Shown: positions 36,038-45,381, numbered from the stretch's first letter. The stretch is DNA of 64,000 nt from Bremerella alba (GCF_013618625.1 NZ_JABRWO010000008.1:62001-126000); one strand, 5' to 3'. The notes: a model not told the origin generated them from the letters alone. A program made the numbers and translations.

Positions 36038-37042
36038 ATGGATCGAGTGACTCGCGTTCGAATGGGTTTTACGCTTGTGGAACTTCTGGTGGTGATTGCC
36101 ATTATTGGTGTGTTGATTGCCTTGCTGCTGCCGGCCGTGCAACAAGCACGGGAAGCGGCTCGACGTGCTCAGTGCGTGAACCATCAAAAGCAGTTGGGGC
36201 TGGCTCTTCATAACTACGAAAGCACCTACACCGTCTTTCCGCACGGCTATCTTTCCGACAACGACTCTTCCACGCACAAACGCGATTGCTGGTTCTTCGG
36301 GACGCTGCCGTTTCTGGAACAGTCGGCCCTGTACGAGGCCTATCAGGCCGAGACCACCGAGACCTACGTCCATCAAATGCCGATCGAGATTCGGGGTGTC
36401 GTGGTAGAATCGCTGACCTGTCCTTCCGACCCGAACTCGCCAGGCTTCGGCGGTGGTGGTAGCTCGACCAACTTTCAAGGGAACTATGCCGTCTCTTGCG
36501 GCGTGGGCAACTGGACCACCGACACGTCGGTCAACCCTCCGCGAATTTCGATCATCGACAACAGCATGGTCGATCGCGGGTCGGTCGTCGTGGGCGACTC
36601 AGGCGGGATGTTCTTTTACAAATCGCGTTCGCGTTTTCGCGACTGTACCGACGGCACATCGAACACGCTGCTTGCTTCCGAAGGAATTGTTCGCACGAAC
36701 GTCTCTTCTGGCACCTGGGGCAGCATTGGCGCTTACTGGGGAGCAGGGCAGCACGGCGGGTATGCGTTCTCGGTCTCAGAACCCCCCAACACCTCCATCG
36801 CCGACCGTCCTTACAGCTGCAAAGTGTTAGAACAGCCAGGGGCACCCAATGGGGCACCGTGCGAAAATGGCCAGTCCGGCGGTTACGACGAACGCTGGAA
36901 CTACGCTCGCAGCTACCATACCGGCGGCGTGAATACCGTGCTGCTCGACGGCTCGGTGCGGTTTGTGCCAGATACCGTCGACCGTCAATTGTGGATGAAG
37001 TTAGGACTCAAGTCCGACAGCCTGGTGATCGGCGAATTTTAG
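36038..37042 (+). CDS. DUF1559 prepilin-like protein
   Basis: A 334-residue protein of the large planctomycete DUF1559 (SBP_bac_10) group. The ATG at 36038 gives the normal type IV prepilin start: short basic leader, the cleavage site MGFTLVELLVVIA (Gly10/Phe11, Glu at mature +5), then a hydrophobic helix to ~33. The C-terminus contains YHTGGVNTVLLDGSVRFV, the H-X9-DG motif of this family. These proteins are probably processed by prepilin peptidase and displayed on the surface. The small lipoprotein gene downstream (gap 103 nt) is its usual partner. Confidence 0.94.
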   Translation: MDRVTRVRMGFTLVELLVVIAIIGVLIALLLPAVQQAREAARRAQCVNHQKQLGLALHNYESTYTVFPHGYLSDNDSSTHKRDCWFFGTLPFLEQSALYEAYQAETTETYVHQMPIEIRGVVVESLTCPSDPNSPGFGGGGSSTNFQGNYAVSCGVGNWTTDTSVNPPRISIIDNSMVDRGSVVVGDSGGMFFYKSRSRFRDCTDGTSNTLLASEGIVRTNVSSGTWGSIGAYWGAGQHGGYAFSVSEPPNTSIADRPYSCKVLEQPGAPNGAPCENGQSGGYDERWNYARSYHTGGVNTVLLDGSVRFVPDTVDRQLWMKLGLKSDSLVIGEF

Positions 37043-37145
37043 TCGCAGGGTCCTTACCTCAGAAGACTTCCAGTACGATCCCTCACCGAGGACGCGTGCT
37101 GGAGGTCGTTTCTCAAAAAGCATTCTTTCTACCTGGGTATCTTAG

Positions 37146-37547
37146 ATGAAATTTCTTACGTTGTTTCTCGTGTGCGCCGGTATGACTTCGCTGGGCTGTG
37201 GCAGCTCAAACGCCCCCGGCATGATTGACGTCGACGGCGTCGTCACCTTGGATGGCGCCCCAATCGAAGAAGGCAAGATTTTGTTTCGACAAGTCGATGG
37301 AGACCAACGCGCGTTTGCCACTGATATCGTCAACGGCACGTATCAGCTCCAATCGCTTCAAGGCAATACGCGTGTCGAGATCCGTGCCTCGCGGATTATC
37401 CCTGGCAAGTTCGATATGAGTAACGGAACGCCAGAGCCGATGGGCGAGATGTATATCCCGAAACGATACAACAAAGACAGCGATCTGACGGCAACCATCA
37501 ATTCCGACCAAGATAACCAGTTCAACTTCGAGCTCACATCGAAGTAG
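37146..37547 (+). CDS. small lipoprotein paired with the DUF1559 gene
   Basis: A 133-residue protein with a lipoprotein signal (TLFLVCAGMTSLGC, lipid Cys ~18). The mature part is one carboxypeptidase-regulatory/transthyretin-like beta domain (VDGVVTLDGAPIEEGKILF, then YQLQSLQGNTRVEIRAS and PKRYNKDSDLTATI). Such small lipoproteins follow DUF1559 genes throughout planctomycetes, so the two probably work together at the cell surface; the exact role is unknown. Confidence 0.9.
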   Translation: MKFLTLFLVCAGMTSLGCGSSNAPGMIDVDGVVTLDGAPIEEGKILFRQVDGDQRAFATDIVNGTYQLQSLQGNTRVEIRASRIIPGKFDMSNGTPEPMGEMYIPKRYNKDSDLTATINSDQDNQFNFELTSK

Positions 37548-37628
37548 GCAAGTCGAGCATGCGGCTCGGGGCAGGGCGTCTTGCTTGTGTCCCGGGCCCT
37601 CGGCTAGAAAAAAAATCTCGGCGCGCAC

Positions 37629-37657
37629 TAGACAAGTGAACGCATGTTCACTATAAT
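37629..37657 (+). promoter_or_regulatory. sigma70-type promoter containing a LexA-like operator
   Basis: TAGACA (37629-37634) and TATAAT (37652-37657) are separated by exactly 17 nt. The expected transcript start is ~37664. The whole spacer is occupied by the palindrome described separately. The gene it serves is most likely 37787-38380, 123 nt further on. Confidence 0.7.
37635..37652. promoter_or_regulatory. LexA-type operator (perfect palindrome) inside a promoter
   Basis: AGTGAACGCATGTTCACT is a perfect 7-bp inverted repeat with a GCAT centre. Its core GAACGCATGTTC fits the Gram-positive LexA box core GAAC-RNRY-GTTC at every position (R=G, N=C, R=A, Y=T). It lies between the -35 and -10 boxes, where a repressor would block RNA polymerase. 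That the local LexA uses this motif is inference. Confidence 0.55.
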
Positions 37658-37786
37658 ACTAGAAAGCCTCTCAGGTCATGTTTGATCTGAGCGGGCCCAA
37701 AGCACGTCTTTGTGGACTTGCTATCCATTTATCTACGCGCCCCCTGCGCATCCCCGGAACCGAGTACCTCGGTAACGAGCATCGCC

Positions 37787-38380
37787 ATGTCATCAACCCC
37801 TCAGCAGCCAGATCAAAGCGGAGCGTTCTCAAACGAGAGCCCTCCGCAGCTTATCGTGCGCGCGGGGAAGACCTTCGTGTGCTCGGCCTGCGGGGTGATG
37901 GTGGAAGTACCGGCCAAGGCCGTAGGGCGGATGATGGTTGTTCACGATCAATCCTCACCAAAAGAGGTTGTGAACGAAGAACCTGCGCCGCCGCTGAAAC
38001 CGATCACGGCCAGACCGCCGCGTCCTAAACGTCCGCCACAACCTTCGCAGGTCTCTAGAGGCCGTAGACGAATCGATGGGCTTATTGTGCCGGCGGCCGG
38101 CGAAATGGAACGCGCGCTGGCGTGGGTTTCGTTTCACCTGAAGCTGCTCGACCGGCAAGGCACCGAATTCACACGGCTGCGGAAGTTGCTCAAGCAGCGC
38201 TCGCCCCAGCAGGTGCCAAGCCCCAGTCCTCAATCCAAGGCGAAGAAACGCCCCGTGCCAAAGCGGGTCGCTCGTGTGAAACATGCAAGGCGAATCTACG
38301 CCCACGAAGTCGTGAGCATGCCCCTTGAAAATGCTTCCCCACAACACGCATCCCCAGCCAAAGAACGCGGGCCACCGTGA
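37787..38380 (+). CDS. unrecognised basic protein behind the LexA-like operator
   Basis: A 197-residue protein from the ATG at 37787; the frame is open upstream to a GTG at 37712 but without a ribosome site. Residues ~18-45 carry one CxxC pair in KTFVCSACGVMVEVPAKAVGR, which looks like half a zinc ribbon. A Pro/Arg-rich segment (~60-85) and a helical stretch follow (MERALAWVSFHLKLLDRQGTEFTRLRKLL is its core region), then a Lys/Arg-rich tail. The overall charge is strongly positive, so nucleic-acid binding is possible. No family is recognised; the LexA-like operator suggests damage-inducible expression. Confidence 0.6.
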   Translation: MSSTPQQPDQSGAFSNESPPQLIVRAGKTFVCSACGVMVEVPAKAVGRMMVVHDQSSPKEVVNEEPAPPLKPITARPPRPKRPPQPSQVSRGRRRIDGLIVPAAGEMERALAWVSFHLKLLDRQGTEFTRLRKLLKQRSPQQVPSPSPQSKAKKRPVPKRVARVKHARRIYAHEVVSMPLENASPQHASPAKERGPP

Positions 38381-38402
38381 TGTCCTGACAAGCATTGCCC
38401 GA

Positions 38403-38611
38403 GTAGGGTGCCAACAGCGACGCAAAACGGAATACATCGTACCCAAGGGGGTGTTTAACATCTGGCCAAGCGTTCCTTGGGTTGGTGGTGCGATGCGCTA
38501 TCGCTCTTCAAACCCACCCGAAAAGGGCGCGATTTATTCACTCTCAGCTTTCAATTTCTGCGTAGGGTGCGAGCAGTAACGCAAGGCGGAACGTATCGCA
38601 CCGAATACGGT
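38403..38611. repeat. degenerate intergenic repeat, two copies
   Basis: The copies at ~38403-38450 and ~38562-38611 share the frame GTAGGGTGC-AGC-ACGCAA-CGGAA then ATCG-ACC at the same spacing. They lie in the 440-bp gene-free stretch 38381-38820, which otherwise holds only a TATAAT at 38749-38754 with no good -35. The role is unknown; such units resemble old intergenic repeat families. Confidence 0.5.
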
Positions 38612-38820
38612 CTCCATCCCATGGCAACGCGAAAATGTTGTTCATGGTGCAACTGGCTGCGCGGTGCGGCACCCGACGGCGATTAGGGTGGGGTCGACGC
38701 TTGCGCATGCGCCCAACTCACAAACGTGCAGCCCCCTGAGCAAGCAGTTATAATCAAACGAACGGCCACAGACCGCCAGCCCCCTATCAACAACGCCCCA
38801 CCCATAGGCATCTAACTCTC

Positions 38821-40092
38821 ATGCAACGACGCACCTTTCTTCAGGCTTCTGGTATTTCGGCTCTTGGTGTTGCGCTTCGCTCGGCCCTGGGTGCCGAAGG
38901 AAAACGGCCTCCGCGAATCTTGCTGCGCTCGTCGTGGCAGACGGTTAACATTGGAGACATCGCCCACACGCCGGGCGTGCTGCGAATCTTGAAGCAGCAT
39001 CTGCCTGAAGCGGAGGTCACGCTATGGCCATCGAGTGTCGACAACGGTGTTGACGAGCTACTGGTGCGTGAATTCCCTGGTCTCAAGATTGCTAAAAAGG
39101 GAAGCCCTGAACTCGATCAAGCCTTCGAAGAGTGCGACTTTTTGCTGCATGGTTCCGGGGCCTCGATTGTCGCTCAGAACGACCTGATTGCCTGGCATAA
39201 AAAGACCGGCAAACCGTACGGAATCTATGGGATCACCTTCCCGCGAAAGAAGTCGGCTTCGACCTCTGCCCAAAGCGATGCGGCCATGCAGCGGGCAGTC
39301 GAAGTTTTGAATAACGCCAGCTTCGTTTACTTTCGCGATAGCAAGTCGCTGCAGTTGGCCAAGAGCTTGGGTGCCAAGTCGCCGGTGATGGAGTTCGGGC
39401 CGGACGGGGCGTTTGCCTGTGATCTGCGTGATGCAGATCTCGCCAAGGCGTTTCTGGCCGAAAACGATCTTGAAGAAGGGAGGTTCCTGTGCTGCATTCC
39501 GCGGCTGCGTTACACGCCCTATTGGACGATCAAAAAAGGCCGCGCGTTCGACGAGAAAAAACATGCTCGTAACGAAGCGATGAAAGAGCACGACCACGCT
39601 CCGCTGCGCGAGGCGATCGTCGAGGTGGTGAAGAACACCGACTTGAAGGTGCTGGTCTGCCCGGAAGATCGCACGCAGATGGCCGTTGGTAAAGAGATGA
39701 TCATCGACAAGCTGCCGGCCGATGTCCTGAAACGTGTCGTCTGGCGGCCCAACTATTGGCTCACCGGCGAGGCGGTCAGTGTTTATGTTCGCAGTGCCGG
39801 GCTATTCGGCAACGAGATGCACTCGCCCATCATGTGTATCGGCCATGGCGTGCCGGCGGTGGTCTGCCGTTTTGAAGAGCAAACGACCAAAGGGTTCATG
39901 TGGGAAGACATCGGTCTGGGCGAGTGGCTATTCGATCATGACTCCCAGGAAGACCAACAGCGGATCGCTTCCACGGTGCTCGATATTGCCCAGAATCCTG
40001 CTGCTGCCCAGCTTAAAGCCGCCAAGGCCAAAGCATTTGTCGAGAAGCGGCAATTAGAAACCATGAAAACGCTGCGGGGCGTGCTTGGGTGA
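38821..40092 (+). CDS. Tat-exported polysaccharide pyruvyl transferase family protein
   Basis: A 423-residue protein with a twin-arginine start ([16 protein letters not shown]). The mature part matches the polysaccharide pyruvyl transferase fold: the N-terminal motif [53 protein letters not shown], then [20 protein letters not shown] and the C-terminal [15 protein letters not shown]. These enzymes usually add pyruvate ketals to extracellular sugars. An exported, Tat-dependent version is a planctomycete habit, and no sugar-polymer gene is adjacent, so the substrate is open. Confidence 0.85.
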   Translation: MQRRTFLQASGISALGVALRSALGAEGKRPPRILLRSSWQTVNIGDIAHTPGVLRILKQHLPEAEVTLWPSSVDNGVDELLVREFPGLKIAKKGSPELDQAFEECDFLLHGSGASIVAQNDLIAWHKKTGKPYGIYGITFPRKKSASTSAQSDAAMQRAVEVLNNASFVYFRDSKSLQLAKSLGAKSPVMEFGPDGAFACDLRDADLAKAFLAENDLEEGRFLCCIPRLRYTPYWTIKKGRAFDEKKHARNEAMKEHDHAPLREAIVEVVKNTDLKVLVCPEDRTQMAVGKEMIIDKLPADVLKRVVWRPNYWLTGEAVSVYVRSAGLFGNEMHSPIMCIGHGVPAVVCRFEEQTTKGFMWEDIGLGEWLFDHDSQEDQQRIASTVLDIAQNPAAAQLKAAKAKAFVEKRQLETMKTLRGVLG

Positions 40093-40279
40093 AGCCTAGC
40101 GGGCAACTTTGCAGCGTCTCGCGGAAGGTGAGACGGGATAAAGGGCAAGAAGCTCCCGCAAGGAATTAAGCCCCTTTCCGCACGCGATTTGCACTAAGGA
40201 TTCGCCGGAGCGGTGCTGGCCAGTTATGTTAATGCTTGCTTCTCCGATTGTATCCTGAGCCCACGAGGAGATCTTAGCG

Positions 40280-40915
40280 ATGATTCGCCTTGCCCCCGGT
40301 TTCGTATTTCTTGCGCTGTCGTCGGTTGCCTTATCGGCAGCGGCCCAAGACTTTACGACGCAAGATCCGCGCTACACGACCACGCCGTCGGAGTATACCA
40401 CCACGCCAGCCCAGTACACGACGACCCCGTCTGAGTACACGACCACACCGCCAGAGTATCTTCCCCAGGCCGATACGGTCCCTGATACCGACGTCACGGT
40501 CCCCACCATTCCGGATGACTTGCCAGATGTGGGCGACCTGGGTGACTTGGACGACGATTTATTGCCAACCAGTCCACTAAGCAGCACGACCTTAGAAGCC
40601 GAGAGCATCTCAGAGGACGAACCGCAATTTTTGCAATCGGTACCCGTCGAGGATGAACAAGCCAACGCCAGAGTGATTGAGTCGGATACAACCACTGAAT
40701 CGGAATCGATGGTCGCACTTTTTGCCGAAACGGTATTGCGTTTAGACGAAGAGGAAACGCAGCAGTTCGTAACCGATTATGACGAGATCGTGGCCGAACT
40801 GGGCCTCGAACCGAGTGAAGTCGGTTGGAGCACGCGTTTCAAAATCGTGTTGTATCTGACGCTAGGCCGATTGCTGGGACTATTCGAAACGGAACTAGAT
40901 GCAGGAGCCATTTAA
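40280..40915 (+). CDS. secreted protein with YTTTP tandem repeats
   Basis: A 211-residue protein. A signal peptide covers ~1-23 (FVFLALSSVALSAAA). Immediately after it comes a tandem array of four units YTTTP(S/A)(E/Q), then a Pro/Asp-rich spacer (DDLPDVGDLGDLDDDL) and an acidic Ser/Thr/Glu region. The C-terminal ~65 residues are helical (ESMVALFAETVLRLDEEETQQF). No family is recognised. It probably sits in the envelope; the repeat is a candidate glycosylation or cell-wall-binding segment. Confidence 0.75.
   Translation: MIRLAPGFVFLALSSVALSAAAQDFTTQDPRYTTTPSEYTTTPAQYTTTPSEYTTTPPEYLPQADTVPDTDVTVPTIPDDLPDVGDLGDLDDDLLPTSPLSSTTLEAESISEDEPQFLQSVPVEDEQANARVIESDTTTESESMVALFAETVLRLDEEETQQFVTDYDEIVAELGLEPSEVGWSTRFKIVLYLTLGRLLGLFETELDAGAI
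40373..40456 (+). repeat. four tandem 21-bp units encoding YTTTPxx
   Basis: Units at 40373, 40394, 40415 and 40436 each encode Tyr-Thr-Thr-Thr-Pro plus two variable residues. Silent differences between units show the array is selected at protein level rather than freshly copied. Confidence 0.85.
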
Positions 40916-40939
40916 CCAGCAAGCTCTTGCTGATCGCAC

Positions 40940-41902
40940 TTACTCCGATGCTTCGGTCTCGGGCGTTTCTGTTACTTCGGTTTCCGTCACCTCTTCGGCG
41001 TCGTCGGAAAGAAAGAGGTGGTCGAATTCCTCTTCGTAGTGACCCTCGCCGTAGACGAGTTCGCCCCCTTGAAAGCCGACAATCGAAACGCAAATCGCAA
41101 CCACGCAGGCCCCCAGGAACCAGCCCAACTTCATCTTCCGGTTGCCTTCTTCGCTATTGACCGCTTTGTAGGCGACCGGGACCAGGGCCAGTGAACCTAT
41201 CGCCAGAATGACACCCAGCCAGCGATGGCGGTCGATGTCGTTGTTTAGCGAAAAGCTTAGGCCATAGCCTTCATGGATGGCATACGACCAGCCTGACACA
41301 CAGGCGATGCACGCTCCCAACGCTCCGACCCATAGGCAATGAAACGCAGCAGATTGGAACGAGGTGCCACCGAACTTGGAGAGAATGAGAAAGACGAACG
41401 AGATGGAAAGCAAGCCGACCGGCAAGTGCGTCATCGCTGGGTGGAATAGCCCCTGAAAGAGCCACACCTTGTACGGCACGCTTAGCTCCGAAACGGGCGT
41501 GACGGTGACAACTTCTTCCTTCTCGGTTTCAGTGGTAGGAGTCGACCAGTCGAAGTCGGCTCCTTCTTCAATCCAAAGCTTGATCGTGGCCAACTCGGCG
41601 GCGGTCATGCCTGCGGAATGGGGCGAATCGGCCGGCGGCATTTTCAGCGAAGGATCGTCGGTGATGAGATAGTCGTTCCACAGAGAACTCGATTCCAGAT
41701 CGCCCGGCTCGACGTAGTAGCTCATCGTTTCGGCATCGTCGACTCGGAAATCGTTTTTGGCCTTCTCAGGACCATGGCACTCGATGCACCGGGCCAGAAG
41801 TACCGGCTGGACGTCGCGGCGAAAGTCGACGAGTTTGTCGGCCTTGACGATGCTGAGGACCGTCAGGCTAAGCGTAATTCCTAGTATTATGCGAACGTAC
41901 AT
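40940..41902 (-). CDS. planctomycete-type cytochrome c domain fused to DUF2231-like membrane domain
   Basis: A 320-residue protein. The ATG at 41902 (AGGAAG just upstream) starts a signal peptide (IILGITLSLTVLSIVKA), followed by a single haem c domain of the PSCyt1 type (FRRDVQPVLLARCIECHGPEKAKNDFRVDDAE, Cys-Ile-Glu-Cys-His at ~37-41). A linker leads to a DUF2231-like membrane part with four helices (~140-270), beginning FHPAMTHLPVGLLSISFVFLI. The acidic C-terminus (EVTETEVTETPETEA) lies outside the membrane. It is probably an electron carrier of the respiratory membrane. Confidence 0.88.
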   Translation of the reverse strand: MYVRIILGITLSLTVLSIVKADKLVDFRRDVQPVLLARCIECHGPEKAKNDFRVDDAETMSYYVEPGDLESSSLWNDYLITDDPSLKMPPADSPHSAGMTAAELATIKLWIEEGADFDWSTPTTETEKEEVVTVTPVSELSVPYKVWLFQGLFHPAMTHLPVGLLSISFVFLILSKFGGTSFQSAAFHCLWVGALGACIACVSGWSYAIHEGYGLSFSLNNDIDRHRWLGVILAIGSLALVPVAYKAVNSEEGNRKMKLGWFLGACVVAICVSIVGFQGGELVYGEGHYEEEFDHLFLSDDAEEVTETEVTETPETEASE

Positions 41903-42656
41903 CGATGCTTCCTGATGGAGGGTTTGCTGCCATGCTTGGAAAGGCGGGCGGGCTGGCAACAGTGCGGACGTCAAGCGATTTTACGCAAGGGAAATAACTT
42001 ACCAAGTAGGCATCACGTTGGGAGACTACTGCCGTAATCATGCGTCCAAATCGCTTTTCATCGCTTGCTCTCTCCGCTGCGGATCGCGAGCGAGAGAAAC
42101 GAAGACTTAAGTTTTAGGCGGGTAGGCGAAAAGGCGGGGGATGGCAAATCAGGCGTGGCCAGATTGCCATAGCTCTATTTTTTCATCGAAAGCGGCTCAT
42201 GGCAAGCGCGATTTGGCTAGGAACGTCGAAAGTTGACCTCGTCAGCCAAAACGACTCAATCAATTTGCTAACCTTCGCATTCAACCCGCGAAATCACACT
42301 TTTGTGCCCCCTCTGAGGCCCTATCTTAAAACACCTGCCCACGGCGAAAGGTTTTGGTGAGAGGGTGAAAATTCAGGGAAGCCATGCCGTGAAGCGTTGT
42401 TCCAAGCCGTCCCAATGCTTGCGCTACATTGGTTGTCCGCAGGTTGTTTCGGCCACCACTGGCATAGCTAGCGGTGACAATGGGGCGTCAGCGGCATAAA
42501 TTCTCCAAAATCTCTGACCTGACGCACACGCAAAATCGTCAATCTTTCACCAGATTGCCGATAAGGAAAGCATCACAATCTATTTCTCGTCAGCATTGGC
42601 GAGCTAGCAGCAGGGCAGGGGCCTTGTTGGATATTCAAGGAAGAGGAGTAGTCAGA
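41903..42656. other. non-coding stretch between divergent genes
   Basis: About 750 bases without a convincing gene. The open frame of the next gene runs up to 42474 but has no family resemblance before 42657. One hairpin is seen: ATGGCAA (42141-42147) with TTGCCAT (42164-42170), followed seven nt later by a six-T run (42178-42183), which could end a small unannotated plus-strand transcript. No other RNA signal is seen. Confidence 0.45.
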
Positions 42657-45266
42657 ATGTCCGAAGAGCGGAACGATTCTTTGCGGCAGCAAATTGCAGA
42701 CTTTTTCAATATATCGAGCGGTTGCCGTTTTTCCATTGCGGCATTGATCTTGTTGTTGACCATCGTTCCGGTATCGCGATTTGCGCTGCCGCTGTTGATG
42801 GAAAATGGCCTGCTGATCGATAGCTTCTCGCAGGCAATCATCGGCTCGTTTGCGTGGTACGTTACTTCGGCGATGCTGATCTTGCAGATCCGTATCGCTT
42901 TGGCTCATGGGCCTGAACGCTTCACGTGGTGGAATGAAATCTCTGGCGAACCTTCCGATCGCGAGCAACGCGAGTTGATCGATTTAATGAAGGCTTCAAG
43001 CCGTCGTGGGGCTGGCTGGCCCGGCTGGCTGTGGCTGTTGTGGGTCTTGCTGCCCATGCCGGCGCTAACGATGGTTGCCGATTTAAACTTACGCGTGAAT
43101 ACAGCCCTGATTACCGCCGAAGAGTTGTACGGCGGGTTTATCGTCGGTGGGCTGATGGCCACGGTTGTGCTGCTGCTGTTGAGCTTTCTGCGGAAGTATA
43201 TTTTGCCCGGCGTGGTGCCGCTGAAGGGGATCTTTCCGTTTGAATGTCTGCATCACCTGCACGACGACTCATTAAACGACCCCAACGAAGTCGCCGACCT
43301 GCCCAAGGGGATTGCCGTGTTCCTCGCCCGTATCGGGATGGTTCGTGGCCCTGGTTATTCGATTCAAGATCCCAAAGGCGTCGAGCGTCCGTTGGCCGGT
43401 CACTTGGAACTCGCTTTGTTGCTGTGCCTATTGTTGGCGATGACCTTCGTGCTGGGGATTTTCGAGCACGTGGTGTTCCCTGGCAGCAACCTGGCCAAGG
43501 TGATACCGACGTTGGGGCACTTCGCATTGGTGGTGGCGATACTTTCGACGTTTGCTTCAGGGATGGCTTTCTGGCTCGATCGTTTTCGTGTTTCGACCTT
43601 GATGGCAGCGTCCGCGTTTGCGTTGGTGCTGTTCCTCTCGCGCGACTACGAATTTCGAGTGGAAACGTCCCCCTGGAAAAGCCCGACGCTGGTCGAAGCG
43701 ATGGAGTCGAAAACGATTCCTGCCAGTCGTTCGCGCGAACCAGGTCAGCGCGACCAGCGTACGCTGATTGTCGTCACGGCGCCTGGGGGTGGTATTCATG
43801 CGGCGGCCTGGTCGGCGGAAGTCCTTACGCGGTTAGACGAACGCTGGCCAGAAACGTTTCGGCAATCGCTGGGGATGATCAGCTCGGTCTCTGGCGGAAG
43901 CGTCGGATCGATGTATTACATGGATGCGATTAGCGTGCCCGAGGGCAAAGTCTCGATGGATGAAGTACGCGAGCGGGCCAAGCTTTCGTGCTTAGAACCG
44001 ATCTTCTTCGCGGCCACCTTTCACGATCTACTACCGCTGACGCAGTACGATCGGGGAACGGCCGCCGAACACTTCTGGGACTTCACATTGCGAATGCACG
44101 AGCGGAAATCGCCTAAGCTGAGCGACTGGGGAGTCCAGGCTCGCAGCGGCAAAATGCCGGTTATGGTGTTCAACGCGACCGACGTCAAATCGGGCCGGCG
44201 TGTGCTGTTGGCCTCGACTGCGATTCGAGACGATTCGCACGAAACGCATTCACATGGTTCGATCACGAACGACCATACGTGCGCGTTCGATCTGCGGCAG
44301 AACGATTTAGACATGAACGTCGCCACGGCGGTTCGCCTGTCGGCTTCGTTTCCGTATGTCACCCCGATCAGTCGGCCTGTGCGCGGTGAAGACGGCGAAG
44401 AAATTATGCCGTCGGTACGCTTAGGAGATGGAGCCTATGCCGACAACGACGGCATCATGACGGCGCTTGAATCGGTCAGCCAATTGATTGATCACTTCAG
44501 TAAGCGTCCGCCGAGTGAACGCCCTTTTGATCGGATCTTATTGATCAACATCGACAACTACGGAACGAGTGTCGGTCATCCTGAATTTAAGGAGTCTGGC
44601 GGGCAAATCGAAGCGTTGAGCTACGCCACGATCGGACCTTTGTTGGGGTTGAGCAACGTACGCGGTGCCTCGCAGGCCGAGCGTGGTCGTTTGGAAGTCG
44701 GCTTGCTTCAAGATCGTACACTGACCGAGCAGGAAGTGATGTGGGTTATCCGTCAGCTGAAGCGAAAAGGAGAGATGGGTGGATCCCGTGATGAGGACCA
44801 ACCTGAGTTTGTCAATAATTCGCAAATCAGCATGAGAGCCCAACGCAACGCCTGGCACCGGATGTCGCGGTTCAGCGAATCGCCGGTCAATATGCCAGAC
44901 GGTGACGAGGACTCTGAATCTGCGACCGAAGTGGTTTCTACCCATCGCGATTCGTTCAACCATCAACGCAGCAACGGTCCAGGCCTTTACCCAATTCAGT
45001 TCAAGGTCGTTTCGATTCCCTTCCGGGGCAAAAGCGATCCGCCCCTTTCATGGAAGCTGAGCAGCGACCAGATGCGAACTTATAGCGAAGCCTGGCAGCA
45101 ACTCGATCACGAAGCGCGAGAGTGGACCGTGAGCAATGACCAGGATTGGGACGAGCTAGGTAACGTGCCGCCGCTGAAAGAAATCGAACAGTGGTTGGGC
45201 TCGCCAGGCGAGAAGGCCACCCACTGGACCCTGGCCGGGCGTCGGGACTCGTCGCAAACGAGATAG
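42657..45266 (+). CDS. membrane-anchored patatin-like phospholipase
   Basis: An 869-residue protein. The ATG at 42657 has GAGGAG 8 nt upstream. The N-terminal ~340 residues hold about seven membrane helices (for example FSIAALILLLTIVPVSRF and LALLLCLLLAMTFVLGIF). The C-terminal part is a patatin lipase: oxyanion Gly-rich loop APGGGIHAAAW (~373-383), nucleophile elbow SGGSVG (Ser ~415) and the dyad aspartate in LGDGAYADNDG (~590). Patatins use a Ser-Asp dyad to hydrolyse lipid acyl bonds. The membrane half is unusual and suggests action directly on membrane lipids. A bidirectional terminator follows at 45344. Confidence 0.85.
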   Translation: MSEERNDSLRQQIADFFNISSGCRFSIAALILLLTIVPVSRFALPLLMENGLLIDSFSQAIIGSFAWYVTSAMLILQIRIALAHGPERFTWWNEISGEPSDREQRELIDLMKASSRRGAGWPGWLWLLWVLLPMPALTMVADLNLRVNTALITAEELYGGFIVGGLMATVVLLLLSFLRKYILPGVVPLKGIFPFECLHHLHDDSLNDPNEVADLPKGIAVFLARIGMVRGPGYSIQDPKGVERPLAGHLELALLLCLLLAMTFVLGIFEHVVFPGSNLAKVIPTLGHFALVVAILSTFASGMAFWLDRFRVSTLMAASAFALVLFLSRDYEFRVETSPWKSPTLVEAMESKTIPASRSREPGQRDQRTLIVVTAPGGGIHAAAWSAEVLTRLDERWPETFRQSLGMISSVSGGSVGSMYYMDAISVPEGKVSMDEVRERAKLSCLEPIFFAATFHDLLPLTQYDRGTAAEHFWDFTLRMHERKSPKLSDWGVQARSGKMPVMVFNATDVKSGRRVLLASTAIRDDSHETHSHGSITNDHTCAFDLRQNDLDMNVATAVRLSASFPYVTPISRPVRGEDGEEIMPSVRLGDGAYADNDGIMTALESVSQLIDHFSKRPPSERPFDRILLINIDNYGTSVGHPEFKESGGQIEALSYATIGPLLGLSNVRGASQAERGRLEVGLLQDRTLTEQEVMWVIRQLKRKGEMGGSRDEDQPEFVNNSQISMRAQRNAWHRMSRFSESPVNMPDGDEDSESATEVVSTHRDSFNHQRSNGPGLYPIQFKVVSIPFRGKSDPPLSWKLSSDQMRTYSEAWQQLDHEAREWTVSNDQDWDELGNVPPLKEIEQWLGSPGEKATHWTLAGRRDSSQTR

Positions 45267-45343
45267 GGGCAACGGTCTTGGATCGATGCCAATTCGGTTG
45301 ATCGATCTTCGACCAATCGAACCCTGTCGATGGATAACAAAAA

Positions 45344-45381
45344 AGGCCTGCACAAGGGGTAACTCGTGCAGGCCTTTTTTT
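45344..45381. terminator. bidirectional terminator between convergent genes
   Basis: AGGCCTGCAC (45344-45353) pairs perfectly with GTGCAGGCCT (45366-45375). It is flanked by an A run on the left (from 45338) and a T run on the right, so it can stop transcription from both sides. Confidence 0.92.

Noticed and set aside
37678-38028. 116-residue frame just after the LexA-like promoter
   Set aside because: It overlaps the 37787-38380 gene in another frame, is Arg/Cys-rich and unnatural, and has no ribosome site at proper distance.
38749-38754. TATAAT before the pyruvyl-transferase-like gene
   Set aside because: No -35-like sequence is found at 16-18 nt, so it cannot be called a promoter.
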